From NCBI GenBank assembly GCA_035772405.1, contig JAYKKM010000149.1, forward strand, positions 5,676,001-5,740,000: a DNA stretch of 64,000 nt. Direction: 5' to 3'. A program made the position numbers and the translations under genes. The notes below the pieces were generated by a model that did not search any database, was not told the DNA's origin, and saw only the letters and a list, made by a program, of their open reading frames with translations. This stretch comes from Chrysogorgia sp. JL179-B06 (lineage: Eukaryota; Cnidaria; Anthozoa; Scleralcyonacea; Chrysogorgiidae). Shown here piece by piece: positions 37,876 through 47,311 of this stretch; position 1 is the first letter of the stretch, and each line of letters begins with the position of its first letter.

Positions 37876-39060
37876 ATGGGACAATGTTATATTATCCACA
37901 AATATAACAAAACTTAAAACATCAACATTACATATAGTGATCGTTTACCGTAGGTCTAATACATCGTGTATAATTTTACACTAACAAGACGCCCGCTAGG
38001 CGTTAACTCGGGCTACTTTAGGCTCGCCTGTGCAAGCTAGGGCAGGCTATACTTTAACTCTTTGGCATATTGAAGACTATGGTGTAACAAGCTAAACAGC
38101 TTGAAGAAACATTATTTCTTCCCAAAACCAACATTTTGAACCAGAAACATATTTATAATTTTAGTGCATTTATAATTTGAGCATGCTCACCTCATTTAGG
38201 GACCGGTCATTATTTATGGATCGATATACTGGGTTTGGTAAAATTCACCCTGGGTCATGAAATATTTTGCCCTCATTTCTACGGGCTATGACATTTTTTT
38301 GTTCATCAAGTGTAACACACAATATACATTAAAAAGTGTATAATAAAAAAGTGTAAAACACAATAAGATGAGCACAAGCACACATAAAAACAAAGTGTTT
38401 GTGTTTTTAGTGAGACAGAAAAAACAAAACCATAAATTTTCTTCTTACATTCTTTATGTTCATGTGTGAAACAGCATTTTAAAAGTTCTGAAAAGGTCTC
38501 ATCAGTGTGGAAATGCACCAGTCATGCAACTTTCAAAACAACATGTCACTGAAAAACCAGCGAACAATAACAAACACTTCATCGATTGGCCGGAATTGAT
38601 CTGGATTGGATTTGGTCTGGGTGTCAGATACGAGATGTTCATTTGTATTAAGCATCTGCATTCGATATGAACAGTCGATACATAGCTATAGGTCAACTGT
38701 GTATTTAATTCATTTTGCCAACTCAACAATGACGACAGTTCAATCAAAACCAAAGCTATGTGTCTAAATATTTACAAAATGTGTGAATAGACAACTAATA
38801 AAATGTATATATAATATACATTCATTTACCAAGCCAATATATTAAATAACTTACACATATTATATAGATTAAGATTTGATGAAATTATAATGAAAACAAG
38901 AGTATCTGACTTTGAGTCATTTATCATCAATATAAACTTCTAAAGATAACTGGGAACTTTTTGCATTGTGAAATACTGAAACAGAGTTGTTTGATGATTT
39001 ATTAGGCAAAACTTGTGACTGTGCATGGACAGTTATACTAAATATACAAACTATAAACTG
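37876..39060. other. Gene-free region
   Basis: AT-rich, with no recognised gene or repeat. Minus-strand ORFs at 38306-38518 and 38502-38753 have no domain. Confidence 0.55.
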
Positions 39061-39063
39061 TTA

Positions 39064-39175
39064 GTAGTATAGAAAGTGGGGCTACCAGCGCATTTTTCAA
39101 TTTTTCGTGCTTCGCAACTAAAATTGGAAAATTTGCGCTGTTACCACCACTTTCGAGACTACTAAAACGAGACAA
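39064..39175. repeat. Foldback repeat at the left edge of the virus-like element
   Basis: GTAGTATAGAAAGTGGGGCTA on the left and CCACTTTCGAGACTAC on the right form an imperfect hairpin; inner arms also pair (AATTTTTCG...TTGCGAAGC region). The same termini in the same orientation bound a longer hairpin at 50153-50373, at the other edge of the element. Confidence 0.75.
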
Positions 39176-39181
39176 AATAAA

Positions 39182-39445
39182 TTAGACTCGAAAACCATCA
39201 CACACGTTTCCCAAAATATTTTTTCGAGTATTAGTACGTAGAAGCTGCAACTCTCTGTCGTGACTGGTCATCCTTTTCCCGAGTACAGTATGTTTAAACC
39301 TCTCGTCTAGTTCATCACGTTCTAAGCTAGTCTTAGCGAAGAGTTGTCGTTTGATCTCTCTAGTCTGGTAGATAAATAACAACTCTTTGTTGAGTCTCGC
39401 TGTCTTTTCCTCCACTGACTCCCGATGTTCTACACTACTCTTCAT
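39182..39445 (-). CDS. Hypothetical protein, 87 aa (Polinton-like element)
   Basis: I do not recognise this protein. It is highly charged, predicted helical and without membrane segments: it starts MKSSVEHRESVEEK, has a REIKRQLF stretch and ends CDGFRV. It is the last gene of the minus-strand run (39182-45739) and lies only 6 bases inside the left foldback repeat, so the element seems to end abruptly here. There is no clear copy of the start-proximal TATAGTATA motif before its ATG, unlike its neighbours, so it may be read from the transcript of the gene upstream, 30 bases away. Confidence 0.55.
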   Translation of the reverse strand: MKSSVEHRESVEEKTARLNKELLFIYQTREIKRQLFAKTSLERDELDERFKHTVLGKRMTSHDRELQLLRTNTRKNILGNVCDGFRV

Positions 39446-39475
39446 GGCTACAGTACTCGTTAAGTTAGTGTATAC

Positions 39476-39856
39476 TCATGTCTTTAGGTCGTTTTGTAAA
39501 TTATTGTAATTAGATAGAACTGTGTCGAATCCTCCTAACGCGTGGGCGAACTTGCTTATTAAAAGATCACAGAGGAACGCGTTCGCTTTCTCCATTCTTT
39601 TTACCTCCCACTCTTCGTAGATTTTATTGATAACCTTAGCTGAAGCCTTTTTAAGGTAAGAGATGGATTGGTCTATCTCGCCGTCCTCTGAGAGTCTTCG
39701 TAGTTCGTTTCGTTTCTTGTCTACGTCAGTTTGTGGAGTGTCGTCAACTTGTGGTGTATCGATTTGTGGTTCGTCGATCACTTCCTGTTCTGCTTCTTGA
39801 ATATCTTCAATGAGTTCGTCAATTGTCTCAAGATTTTTTGTCTTGCGTTTTGGCAT
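39476..39856 (-). CDS. Hypothetical acidic protein, 126 aa (Polinton-like element)
   Basis: Not recognised. The N-terminus is a short basic patch (MPKRKTKN), followed by a long acidic Glu/Asp-rich region (residues 9-50) and a helical C-terminal part, with KANAFLCDLLISKF at about 89-102 and ALGGFD after it. The layout suggests a small virion or scaffold-type protein, but that is inference from context only. The start is well supported: TATAGTATAGGAC directly precedes the ATG, the same motif seen before most genes of this element. Confidence 0.6.
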   Translation of the reverse strand: MPKRKTKNLETIDELIEDIQEAEQEVIDEPQIDTPQVDDTPQTDVDKKRNELRRLSEDGEIDQSISYLKKASAKVINKIYEEWEVKRMEKANAFLCDLLISKFAHALGGFDTVLSNYNNLQNDLKT

Positions 39857-39879
39857 GTCCTATACTATACGATATGTTT

Positions 39880-40045
39880 TGTTTTTGCGGAATAACTATT
39901 TCGTATGAGTATGGATGCCTTATAAGTATCTCCAATCTCACGTGTTTGTTGTCTCTCAACTGTTTTGTTTTCGCGGAATAACTAATTCATACGAGTATGG
40001 ATGCCTTATAAGTATCTCAATCTTGCGTATTCATTGTCTCTCAAC
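39880..40045. repeat. Partial tandem duplication at the ATPase 3' end
   Basis: GCGGAATAACTA(T/A)TTC..ACGAGTATGGATGCCTTATAAGTATCTC occurs at about 39888 and 39974, period about 85 bases. The copy inside the gene encodes its last residues; the other lies downstream as a non-coding relic. Confidence 0.75.
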
Positions 40046-40566
40046 TGTTTTATTATTTTCTCGATTTCCGCTTTATCGACTCCGTTACGATAATCGTCTG
40101 CAATAGTTTTCATATCGCTTCTATTAGGGTTGTAGAATGTCACTAACTTTGAGATGTTCTCACGGTATGGTTTACTAATTGAGGTTAGTTGTTGTGTTAT
40201 GACTATTACGGACAGGTTGTAGTGTCTAGCGCTAAAGGCTAGTTTAACTAGTTCGCTTGTTCTGTTTTTAACGTCCTGCCCACTAGCGCAATCGTCTAAT
40301 ATTACTAATGAGTTTGTGCCTTTATAAGTATCAGTCACGTATTTAAGAACTACGTTGACCTTATCTTGCTCACACTGAATAGCGATAAAGTCTGGGTCTC
40401 TCAAGTATTTCCACTCTGTGTACGTTTTGTTCCATTCAAATGTTGGACATATAAGAATGATGTAATCGAAGTGATTCACGTAGTCTTTCTCTATCATATC
40501 CAAAAGGTAGTGCGTTTTACCGCAGGCTGTCATACCGACAATCAGCATGTTAAAAGGTGTTTTCAT
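40006..40566 (-). CDS. A32/FtsK-like DNA-packaging ATPase, 186 aa
   Basis: Genome-packaging ATPase of the Polinton/adenovirus-like and NCLDV type, which pumps viral DNA into preformed capsids using ATP. Visible features are a Walker A loop, VGMTACGKT, at residues 10-18 and a Walker B strand, SLVILDDCAS, at about 84-93. The length of about 186 residues is normal for the compact Polinton ATPase. The frame is open to an earlier ATG at 40608, but the ATG at 40566 is preferred: it is preceded by TATAGTATTCTAT, the element's usual start-proximal motif, and avoids overlap with the capsid gene ending at 40583. It is intact, next to the capsid gene as in other Polintons. Family assignment is by motif; residues outside the motifs were not compared. 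Confidence 0.85.
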   Translation of the reverse strand: MKTPFNMLIVGMTACGKTHYLLDMIEKDYVNHFDYIILICPTFEWNKTYTEWKYLRDPDFIAIQCEQDKVNVVLKYVTDTYKGTNSLVILDDCASGQDVKNRTSELVKLAFSARHYNLSVIVITQQLTSISKPYRENISKLVTFYNPNRSDMKTIADDYRNGVDKAEIEKIIKQLRDNEYARLRYL

Positions 40567-40582
40567 ATAGAATACTATATGT

Positions 40583-41820
40583 TTAGTACTGGATTGATTG
40601 TAGATCATTGTTGATGAGGTTTACGAGACCATCGGAGAGCACGAATATTCTACACATAACGTTCGCTGTTGTGACTTCTTTATTGATTTCCATCAATATT
40701 CCTGACTGAGTGTTCACAATCTTTTTTCCAGTTGCAACTTCCACATTATCTTCGATAGATCTAAGGTCAACAACCAAAGCGAAACCGTCTTTGTAAAACT
40801 TTTGGATAGTCATATGCTGGTCGGAGTCTAGTCCTTGCCCGAATAGTCTTTTCGCTTCTCCCCAGAGTCTTGATTTCGGTATTCCTTGACTGTATACCAT
40901 GTTTGGCACACCTTCAATAGTGAGTTTGACTGACTCTATGTTTGGGTAGACGAACTCCTCGCTGTCAGTTCTTGTCTTATTTGTGAAGAGTATAACGATA
41001 GCTTTCATTGATTTTCTTGGTAGGTTAATATTTTCGTTCACAAGTGTGATTCCTTTATCCCACTCCACAGTCTTCATTAGTGTGATGTGCTCATATGATA
41101 GAGATCTACCGGATGCGTATAGAGACGATACTTCATTAGCGATCTCTTGACTCTCGATAGTTTCGTACTCCAATTCAAGGTTCTCTAACGTATAACCAGT
41201 CACAGCCTCGTTAGATTGAGCCACCATAATATCGGTTGCTTTGGGGAGTGTGATTATGTACCTGAAATTGTTGTTCATGTTGTATGGTGCGTATAGACCG
41301 TGATCTTCTAGAATCTTGTCAAGTTGAATCTTTTGCTTGGTTCCATGAATAGAGAACATCAGACCATCGCTAACTTTTTGTACGTCTCCACTGGCAGCGC
41401 CGCTGTCGTCCTTCGAGATTAACTTTCGAAGGTTCTCGTTTGCTATACCGTATTCAACCATCTGGTCTCGATCATTGTTAGATCTCCATAAGTCTTTGTA
41501 CGTACCGATAACACTCTCACCACAGTTGTCGTACACAGTCTCACCTGCTAATTTTACCACCAGTTTTTCAGAGAGTAGGCTCGAAAGGTTGTTAAGAAAC
41601 CACGACTTCGCATTCGAACTCTTAAAGTCGAATAGGAGATGAAACTGGAGGGTACCAAACAAGTGTTACCCTTTGTTCTTGGGATATCAATGTATAGCTC
41701 CTCCTCTGGATTGGCTTTGTTAGGGTTCAGTGTCACAACGTGACGGGTTCTTGTGCCTTTGATAGCAGATATTTCACGACGTCTATATCCAGGAAGCAAC
41801 TCTTTTTCACTAGTATTCAT
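40583..41820 (-). pseudogene. Major capsid protein, double-jelly-roll type, frameshifted
   Basis: Two overlapping minus-strand frames make up one gene of about 410 codons. The N-terminal part (41820-41554) contains ELYIDIPRTKGNTCLVPSS. The rest (41662-40583) contains FKSSNAKSWFLNNLSSLL, LAGETVYDNCGES and YKDLWRSNNDRDQMVEYGI, the signature of the capsid family carried by cnidarian Polinton-like elements. The reading shifts by one base near 41640, just after the LVPSS segment, so the copy as sequenced cannot make a full-length protein unless the shift is a sequencing error or recoded. The start has TATAATATATAGT immediately before the ATG. The first 33 codons are duplicated at 42571 (751-bp duplication). 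The capsid call is from remembered family resemblance and genome position, not alignment. Confidence 0.7.
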
Positions 41821-43223
41821 ACTATATATTATAACACATGTTTTATTTCCTCTGTTTGTACTGATCGTAGACGAACCAAGCTAGTGCTATCGCTAGGATC
41901 CACAAATTAGACGCTAACCAAGATACACCTGCAGCTCCCCACTTTAGCACAGTCGCCACCATATTTAGCAGTCCAGACAGTAGAGGACCAGCCTTTGTGG
42001 CTAGGTTAGCTATAGCTTTTCCTAATTTTCCAAGTGCTTGGCCACCTTTGAAAACAACGCTTCTAGCGGATATTATAATCGTGGTGATGAAAGAGGCTAT
42101 GGTTATTCCTAAAGCCGAAGCGCCTAACCAATTTTCTCTAAACCACTCCTTTATTTTTTGTAACCGAGTGATGTCCTCTTCTTGTCGCTCCCTAACAGTC
42201 TCACGTTCCAATTGCTCTAAGGTTCTGTCCTTAGCTGTCTTGAGACCTGTCAATCGTTCGTTCAACTCGAACTCCTTTGTGGAATCGACTTCCTCTCTGT
42301 TAAGAAGGTCTCTAGTCTTGTTAATAGTGTCCTGAAAGTGATCGGCTTGTATTCTTAGAAATTGTGGTCTAGTGCTTGAGTCGATTGTGTCACTTGGGTT
42401 TAGGGCACCTCGTAGGTCACGATTCTCTTCTTCTGTTAGCCCGAATACGTTGTCGTGGTCCACCTCTGTTTCAGGGTTCAGTGTCACAACGTGACGGGTT
42501 CTTGTGCCTTTGATAGCAGATATTTCACGACGTCTATATCCAGGAAGCAACTCTTTTTCACTAGTATTCATACTATATATTATAACACATGTTTTATTTC
42601 CTCTGTTTGTACTGATCGTAGACGAACCAAGCTAGTGCTATCGCTAGGATCCACAAATTAGACGCTAACCAAGATACACCTGCAGCTCCCCACTTTAGCA
42701 CAGTCGCCACCATATTTAGCAGTCCAGACAGTAGAGGACCAGCCTTTGTGGCTAGGTTAGCTATAGCTTTTCCTAATTTTCCAAGTGCTTGGCCACCTTT
42801 GAAAACAACGCTTCTAGCGGATATTATAATCGTGGTGATGAAAGAGGCTATGGTTATTCCTAAAGCCGAAGCGCCTAACCAATTTTCTCTAAACCACTCC
42901 TTTATTTTTTGTAACCGAGTGATGTCCTCTTCTTGTCGCTCCCTAACAGTCTCACGTTCCAATTGCTCTAAGGTTCTGTCCTTAGCTGTCTTGAGACCTG
43001 TCAATCGTTCGTTCAACTCGAACTCCTTTGTGGAATCGACTTCCTCTCTGTTAAGAAGGTCTCTAGTCTTGTTAATAGTGTCCTGAAAGTGATCGGCTTG
43101 TATTCTTAGAAATTGTGGTCTAGTGCTTGAGTCGATTGTGTCACTTGGGTTTAGGGCACCTCGTAGGTCACGATTCTCTTCTTCTGTTAGCCCGAATACG
43201 TTGTCGTGGTCCACCTCTGTTTC
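41722..43223. repeat. Near-perfect 751-bp tandem duplication
   Basis: Bases 41722-42472 are repeated at 42473-43223 with an exact offset of 751 wherever I compared them (for example the AACACATG and TATATAATACT landmarks). The unit contains the 3' half of the 467-codon membrane protein gene plus the first 33 codons of the capsid gene. Absence of visible divergence means the event is very recent or an assembly error. Confidence 0.9.
41843..42571 (-). pseudogene. Chimeric ORF made by the duplication
   Basis: This 242-codon frame starts with the capsid protein's first 33 residues (MNTSEKELLPGYRRRE...) and then runs into the last 209 residues of the membrane protein encoded at 42594-43997. It is a by-product of the 751-bp duplication junction at 42472/42473, though it keeps a capsid-gene start motif and so could be transcribed. 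Confidence 0.85.
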
Positions 43224-43997
43224 AATTACTGGGAAGTCGCTTGAAACTGTGGTGTTTTCTGTTCTAGCGTCAGTTGTTGTTGTTGTTGTGGTATCAGGGA
43301 TTTGTTCGACTAACTGCTTAAACTGTTCAATCGCACTCTTACTTTTACTGTCTTTACTGTAGACTAAGCCATTTTTTCCAGGTTTTAGTATTATTTTAGG
43401 TTTCAGATATTCACCATCTTTGTTTACCGGTTTGAAAAGAATAGACCCTGATTTTGTCACGTATGACCTATTGACTATACTCCTTGACACGTCATCATTA
43501 CTGAGTCTCTTACCATACGATCTATGTACTTTTGTATCTATTAGATTGGTTCTTTTTATGCCGTTTGCTATTAACTCTTTGTTGAGTGTGTTTAGTTCAC
43601 CCAACCTTCTTTCGATTTCGTTTGTCTCTTCAAAAGCTAAATCGAAGCTCGTGTCGTGGACGTCACCATATGACTCTGGTTCAGCAAACGTTGCTGCCGG
43701 GGCCTCAATGGTGACACCGCTGCCCTTACTAGTGATTAACACTGTTTTCCCATCTTTTTCACCTGTGAATGATGTCTCCACATATCTGTGTTGCGCTCTG
43801 AGTAGTATGTTTCTACTCTCTAGCTCTTGTTTCACCCTAACGATTCTGCTACGTATACTACTATATTCTTGTCCTGTTTCGTCTTCTGCGATTATATTAT
43901 TGAGCATGTTGAGCTCTTCTTCTAACTCCTCGTATTTATGCTCCTCAATCTTTTTACGATCTTGCATTTCAATGTCATCAAATCCTCCTTCAGCCAT
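42594..43997 (-). CDS. Putative virion membrane protein, 467 aa
   Basis: Structural-type protein of unknown exact role. The N-terminal 60 residues are a charged coiled coil (EELEEELNMLNNIIAEDE), the middle is hydrophilic, and residues about 285-365 form another long charged helical region. Two hydrophobic segments follow: LGITIASFITTIIISA (about 376-393) and a Gly/Ala-rich stretch ending LWILAIALAWFVYDQYKQRK at the C-terminus. Such a C-terminal membrane anchor suggests a minor capsid or membrane-lytic role like adenovirus pVI, but no sequence motif proves it. AGTAGTATATA lies directly before the ATG. It sits 6 bases downstream of the integrase stop. Its 3' half is the duplicated copy described at 41722-43223. 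Confidence 0.65.
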   Translation of the reverse strand: MAEGGFDDIEMQDRKKIEEHKYEELEEELNMLNNIIAEDETGQEYSSIRSRIVRVKQELESRNILLRAQHRYVETSFTGEKDGKTVLITSKGSGVTIEAPAATFAEPESYGDVHDTSFDLAFEETNEIERRLGELNTLNKELIANGIKRTNLIDTKVHRSYGKRLSNDDVSRSIVNRSYVTKSGSILFKPVNKDGEYLKPKIILKPGKNGLVYSKDSKSKSAIEQFKQLVEQIPDTTTTTTTDARTENTTVSSDFPVIETEVDHDNVFGLTEEENRDLRGALNPSDTIDSSTRPQFLRIQADHFQDTINKTRDLLNREEVDSTKEFELNERLTGLKTAKDRTLEQLERETVRERQEEDITRLQKIKEWFRENWLGASALGITIASFITTIIISARSVVFKGGQALGKLGKAIANLATKAGPLLSGLLNMVATVLKWGAAGVSWLASNLWILAIALAWFVYDQYKQRK

Positions 43998-44003
43998 TAT
44001 ATA

Positions 44004-45089
44004 CTACTCAATATTTTGAATATCGCTTTCTGGTATCCATGAGTTGTGTTTGCTATCATAGCCAAGCCACTTGACTAAAACCATCTTTTTACCTCCCACC
44101 TTCTTTCTCTTTAGTATCTTCTCAACTTTATATACATCGTCTTTTTTATCAACGGCCGACAACTCTTCCTCATAAAACTTACCAATGATAGGTTCCCCTT
44201 CATGGTCCTCTATCTCGTACGTGTTAGGGTCGCCACGTATAACTTTCAACACTTTGAATAGCTCCTCAGTGAAGTTAGCCTCATACCCTTTTGTGAATAT
44301 GCTCTTGTACTTTGATATCCTGACAGTTTCACCTACTTTAAACTTTGGTAGTGGGCACCCACCGAAATGGTGTCCAAACAATGTCGTCCATACTTTGTTT
44401 TCGTTTTTCTTGTTAACGTCTTTAGGTTTCATTAGAATAGTACTGTGTTTGGTATTATTGTAATTTTCAACGAGTTGGTCTAAAATGTCAATCCACTTGT
44501 ACGTTCCTTTACTGTAGAAGTACTTCCACATAGACGTCTTGAGTGTTCTGTTAAACCGTTCCACGACTGCTGCCTTTTTATCAGAGTTCGTGCTGAAGTA
44601 CTTCACATTGTGTTTATCCAATAGATCTCTCACGCCAACGTTATAGAATTCCTTACCGTCGTCAAACTGAGCCAACTTTGGATACTCGCCAAATCTAACC
44701 TTAGCCTTCTTTAGCAACTCTGTGACAGCCTTAGTCATGTTTTTCGTATCTTTCCTATGGATGGGTATTGCGAAAGCATACCTACTAAGGATCTCAGTGG
44801 CTGTTAGTATCCAGTAGTACCCGTTGTTCTTGTGCTTGTACTTACCCATATCGACCAAGTCCATCTGTATCTGCTCACCCAGATAGTCAACAAACGTTTG
44901 TCTAAACTTATGTTTCTTAACAACTGGTTTGTACCTAGTGTATGTGTCTTGAGATTTTAGCCAGTCCTTTATCATTGTCCTACTAACGTTTAGGCCGTCT
45001 TCCAATGCTCTTCGGTACAGTCTCTCAGCAGACTGGTAACCAGTTGATGGGTTGTAGTAAATACCTCTTAGTTCTTGCTCTACGTCCAT
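44004..45089 (-). CDS. Retroviral-type integrase with C-terminal chromodomain, 361 aa
   Basis: Polinton/Maverick integrase, which would insert the linear element DNA into the host genome. An N-terminal helical region (about 5-60) is followed by the rve catalytic core with the acidic triad in MDLVDM (Asp about 77), QFDDGKEF (Asp about 143) and VVERFNRTLK (Glu about 177). Next come an SH3-like strand region (KFKVGETVRISKYK) and a chromodomain at about 317-358 with KILKRKK..LVKWLGY....WIPESDI. The chromodomain is typical of Polinton integrases and may direct insertion to marked chromatin. The ATG at 45089, just after GTAGTGTAT, is preferred over an in-frame GTG two codons upstream. All catalytic residues are present, so the gene looks functional. 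Confidence 0.9.
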   Translation of the reverse strand: MDVEQELRGIYYNPSTGYQSAERLYRRALEDGLNVSRTMIKDWLKSQDTYTRYKPVVKKHKFRQTFVDYLGEQIQMDLVDMGKYKHKNNGYYWILTATEILSRYAFAIPIHRKDTKNMTKAVTELLKKAKVRFGEYPKLAQFDDGKEFYNVGVRDLLDKHNVKYFSTNSDKKAAVVERFNRTLKTSMWKYFYSKGTYKWIDILDQLVENYNNTKHSTILMKPKDVNKKNENKVWTTLFGHHFGGCPLPKFKVGETVRISKYKSIFTKGYEANFTEELFKVLKVIRGDPNTYEIEDHEGEPIIGKFYEEELSAVDKKDDVYKVEKILKRKKVGGKKMVLVKWLGYDSKHNSWIPESDIQNIE

Positions 45090-45094
45090 ATACA

Positions 45095-45739
45095 CTACGT
45101 GATGTGTAAATCTAACAGCACCTCGCCAACGTTAACACTGCTATCGTCCTGATTTGTTATCTTGAACTCTAGTTGGTTGATGACTCCTTTGTTTATTGGG
45201 ATTTTCGACCCAACACCAAAATGTTGTACAGAACCCTTTAATGTCTGTGTGCTAGTTATTGGCAGTACTGCGATACAATCGCTTCTGTTACCATTAAATA
45301 TGTTCTTAGATCTGTCCACAATATTAGATGTTACTTGTACGTATCTCAGTCCTCTGTTAACGTTCACAACGTTAGGACTGGTTTTTGTGGTGGCTATTGT
45401 AGTGTTTTCGTCAAACCCTAAAAGTTGTCCAAATTTAAACAGTTCTATTTGTTGATCAGTTGTTATCGTACACGTCGAGTCATGTCTGTTAGCCACTAGC
45501 TTGACGTCTCCTAACTCTCTCAAGTCGTCGGCGATCATTTTAAAGGTGTGGTACCCAGGACTAAAAACGTGATTGTTACTGTTATAAGTTATCTTGTTGT
45601 TAGCTGTGGTTACGTTAACGTAGTCCCAAAAGATAGTTGCGTTATTCACCAATACGTAAGGGTCTGAGTTTGTCACTAAAACTGACTCTTGTAGGTCTAT
45701 AGTTTCCGTTGAACCACTAATCAATACTACCACTCTCAT
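45095..45739 (-). CDS. Probable minor capsid (penton-like, single jelly roll) protein, 214 aa
   Basis: Beta-rich protein with alternating strands throughout. Its C-terminus (GVINQLEFKITNQDDSSVNV, then EVLLDLHIT) resembles the last strands of the penton or fibre-like minor capsid proteins seen next to integrase and capsid genes in Polinton-like elements. The assignment rests on this resemblance and on context; no catalytic motif is expected. It is transcribed divergently from the 45760 gene, with only 20 bases between the two start codons. The downstream integrase begins 5 bases after its stop, so the run 45739 to 39182 behaves like one compact cluster. Confidence 0.55.
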   Translation of the reverse strand: MRVVVLISGSTETIDLQESVLVTNSDPYVLVNNATIFWDYVNVTTANNKITYNSNNHVFSPGYHTFKMIADDLRELGDVKLVANRHDSTCTITTDQQIELFKFGQLLGFDENTTIATTKTSPNVVNVNRGLRYVQVTSNIVDRSKNIFNGNRSDCIAVLPITSTQTLKGSVQHFGVGSKIPINKGVINQLEFKITNQDDSSVNVGEVLLDLHIT

Positions 45740-45759
45740 ATAACGTACGGTATGTTATT
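45740..45759. promoter_or_regulatory. 20-bp divergent promoter
   Basis: Only ATAACGTACGGTATGTTATT separates the two ATGs. It is nearly self-complementary around GTACGGTAT/ATACCGTAC, so each strand offers a similar motif to its own gene. This is the most compressed example of the element's start-proximal motif. Confidence 0.6.
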
Positions 45760-47307
45760 ATGGACGCGTTCAAAAGAAAGTATCCTTATGCTGACAAGAA
45801 TAGGTTTTTTCTTGATGTTGACGACAATATGCATATACATATATTCTTCGTGACGAAAACTAATATTGGTGACGTTTCGATAGACTCGAGTAGGTTTAAG
45901 AGTAACCTGGAGTACACTAAATATCTAACGATAAACAAACCAATGATAGTTAACCAAAAAGAGATAGCTAACGCCGTACGCGTGGCTAAGCTGAATCTAG
46001 TGAAAAAGTATCCTCACATCACTTTGAGCAAGTTTGAGTTCGATCCAACTGTCTCACAAGATGGTGAGGTTAATGGCGTTGACATATATTTTAGAAACAA
46101 CGACATCATAAGCACTAACATAACTAGTGATACCTTCAAAAATGACAAGAGTATGTGGGTTTGGTTACACAACAAGAAGTCTCCAAAAGGTCACGACGAC
46201 AAGTTTCCAAAAATATGGCTATCTGGTGGAACTATCCAACCACTACCGAAAGGTCGTAAGAACCACTGGGGACTTTGGGATGGCTATCCAACGGAAAACG
46301 TGTTGAACTACCCAGTGAATAACTTTAGAGTCTTCGTTGATCAAAAGAGCTACTTTCTCTCAAAGTTACCAATCTTACAAATCACCACGTTAAAGACAAA
46401 GTCAAAGTGGGACGACAACGAGAGCTACTATAGGGTCGTGTTTGCAACGTATTGTGCAAGTTTCTGTTGTGGAGTGTCGTTACAACACTTATCACCCTCG
46501 CAAGAAGTCCACCCTGTTATCACGAGTGTAATGAGGTTTCATCTGTACTTTACCATTAGAAGACTTCTCAGAAGGATGGAAGGTGGTGAGAGTATGAGAT
46601 CGATAAGTAGAGAGTTTGGTGCTGAAGAATTGTATGGTAAGACAGACAAGATTCCTAGAAAACATTACTACCAGGGTAAAGTCCTTGCTGATGGTACAAC
46701 AGGTGAGGAGAGAGTCTTCACGATTAACGACGTTAAGAACGACTACAAACGATACGTTCCTCTGGTGTCGAATGGTTTTACCAACATTGGGCGACAATAC
46801 CTAAATCAGTCTATAGAAGCCTTTGTTTACTCCACACTTGGTGCACAAGCGAGAACACGTGTGTCAGTCGTTGGTGATTCCGCAGGCAGTCTAGAGACTC
46901 AACAAGAGTTCCGAAAGTTGGTAGAGGATAGCGTTATAAACTACGACGTGTCAACGTGGATTCTCAACATGAACAAGTCGATTAGAGACACTAACGTTGT
47001 CCAAAATCGTGCGCTATCACCGTCTACGTGGTTAATGCCAAGTAACGTGGTAATCCTCAAGAACAAAATCACTGGGTACAACAACCTATTGAAGACTGCT
47101 ACACAGAGTATGAAGTTTGGAGTAAATAGTGGGTTAAACTACACAGAAACGACGGAGGTTAGGAAAGTACACCAGGAAGGTGGAGAGCACCTGGAGACAC
47201 TTGACAAACCACCAAAGGCGACACCAGGTGACAACACGACAGAGTTGGGGCTAGTTCTAGTGGTTTCGGCTGTGTCTGGCTATTTAGTAAGCAAATATAT
47301 GTTATAA
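45760..47307 (+). CDS. Large unrecognised protein with C-terminal membrane anchor, 515 aa
   Basis: I do not recognise a family with certainty. The first 200 residues are mixed alpha/beta and hydrophilic. A segment SQEVHPVITSVMRFHLYFTIRRLL (about 247-270) is followed by a basic helical region, then GDSAGSLETQQEFRKLVEDS and a predicted helical C-terminal half. The last 20 residues (GLVLVVSAVSGYLVSKYML) form a membrane segment, so a C-tail anchor is likely. Similar large proteins next to the fibre and capsid genes occur in cnidarian Polinton-like elements, where the role is not known to me; a virion surface or portal-adjacent role would be a guess. It begins the plus-strand gene run and ends 4 bases before the next start. 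Confidence 0.65.
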   Translation: MDAFKRKYPYADKNRFFLDVDDNMHIHIFFVTKTNIGDVSIDSSRFKSNLEYTKYLTINKPMIVNQKEIANAVRVAKLNLVKKYPHITLSKFEFDPTVSQDGEVNGVDIYFRNNDIISTNITSDTFKNDKSMWVWLHNKKSPKGHDDKFPKIWLSGGTIQPLPKGRKNHWGLWDGYPTENVLNYPVNNFRVFVDQKSYFLSKLPILQITTLKTKSKWDDNESYYRVVFATYCASFCCGVSLQHLSPSQEVHPVITSVMRFHLYFTIRRLLRRMEGGESMRSISREFGAEELYGKTDKIPRKHYYQGKVLADGTTGEERVFTINDVKNDYKRYVPLVSNGFTNIGRQYLNQSIEAFVYSTLGAQARTRVSVVGDSAGSLETQQEFRKLVEDSVINYDVSTWILNMNKSIRDTNVVQNRALSPSTWLMPSNVVILKNKITGYNNLLKTATQSMKFGVNSGLNYTETTEVRKVHQEGGEHLETLDKPPKATPGDNTTELGLVLVVSAVSGYLVSKYML

Positions 47308-47311
47308 CATA

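Noticed and set aside
36886..37907. Long repetitive ORFs (up to 248 codons)
   Set aside because: They result from the satellite's frame-neutral unit pair and exist in several frames at once.
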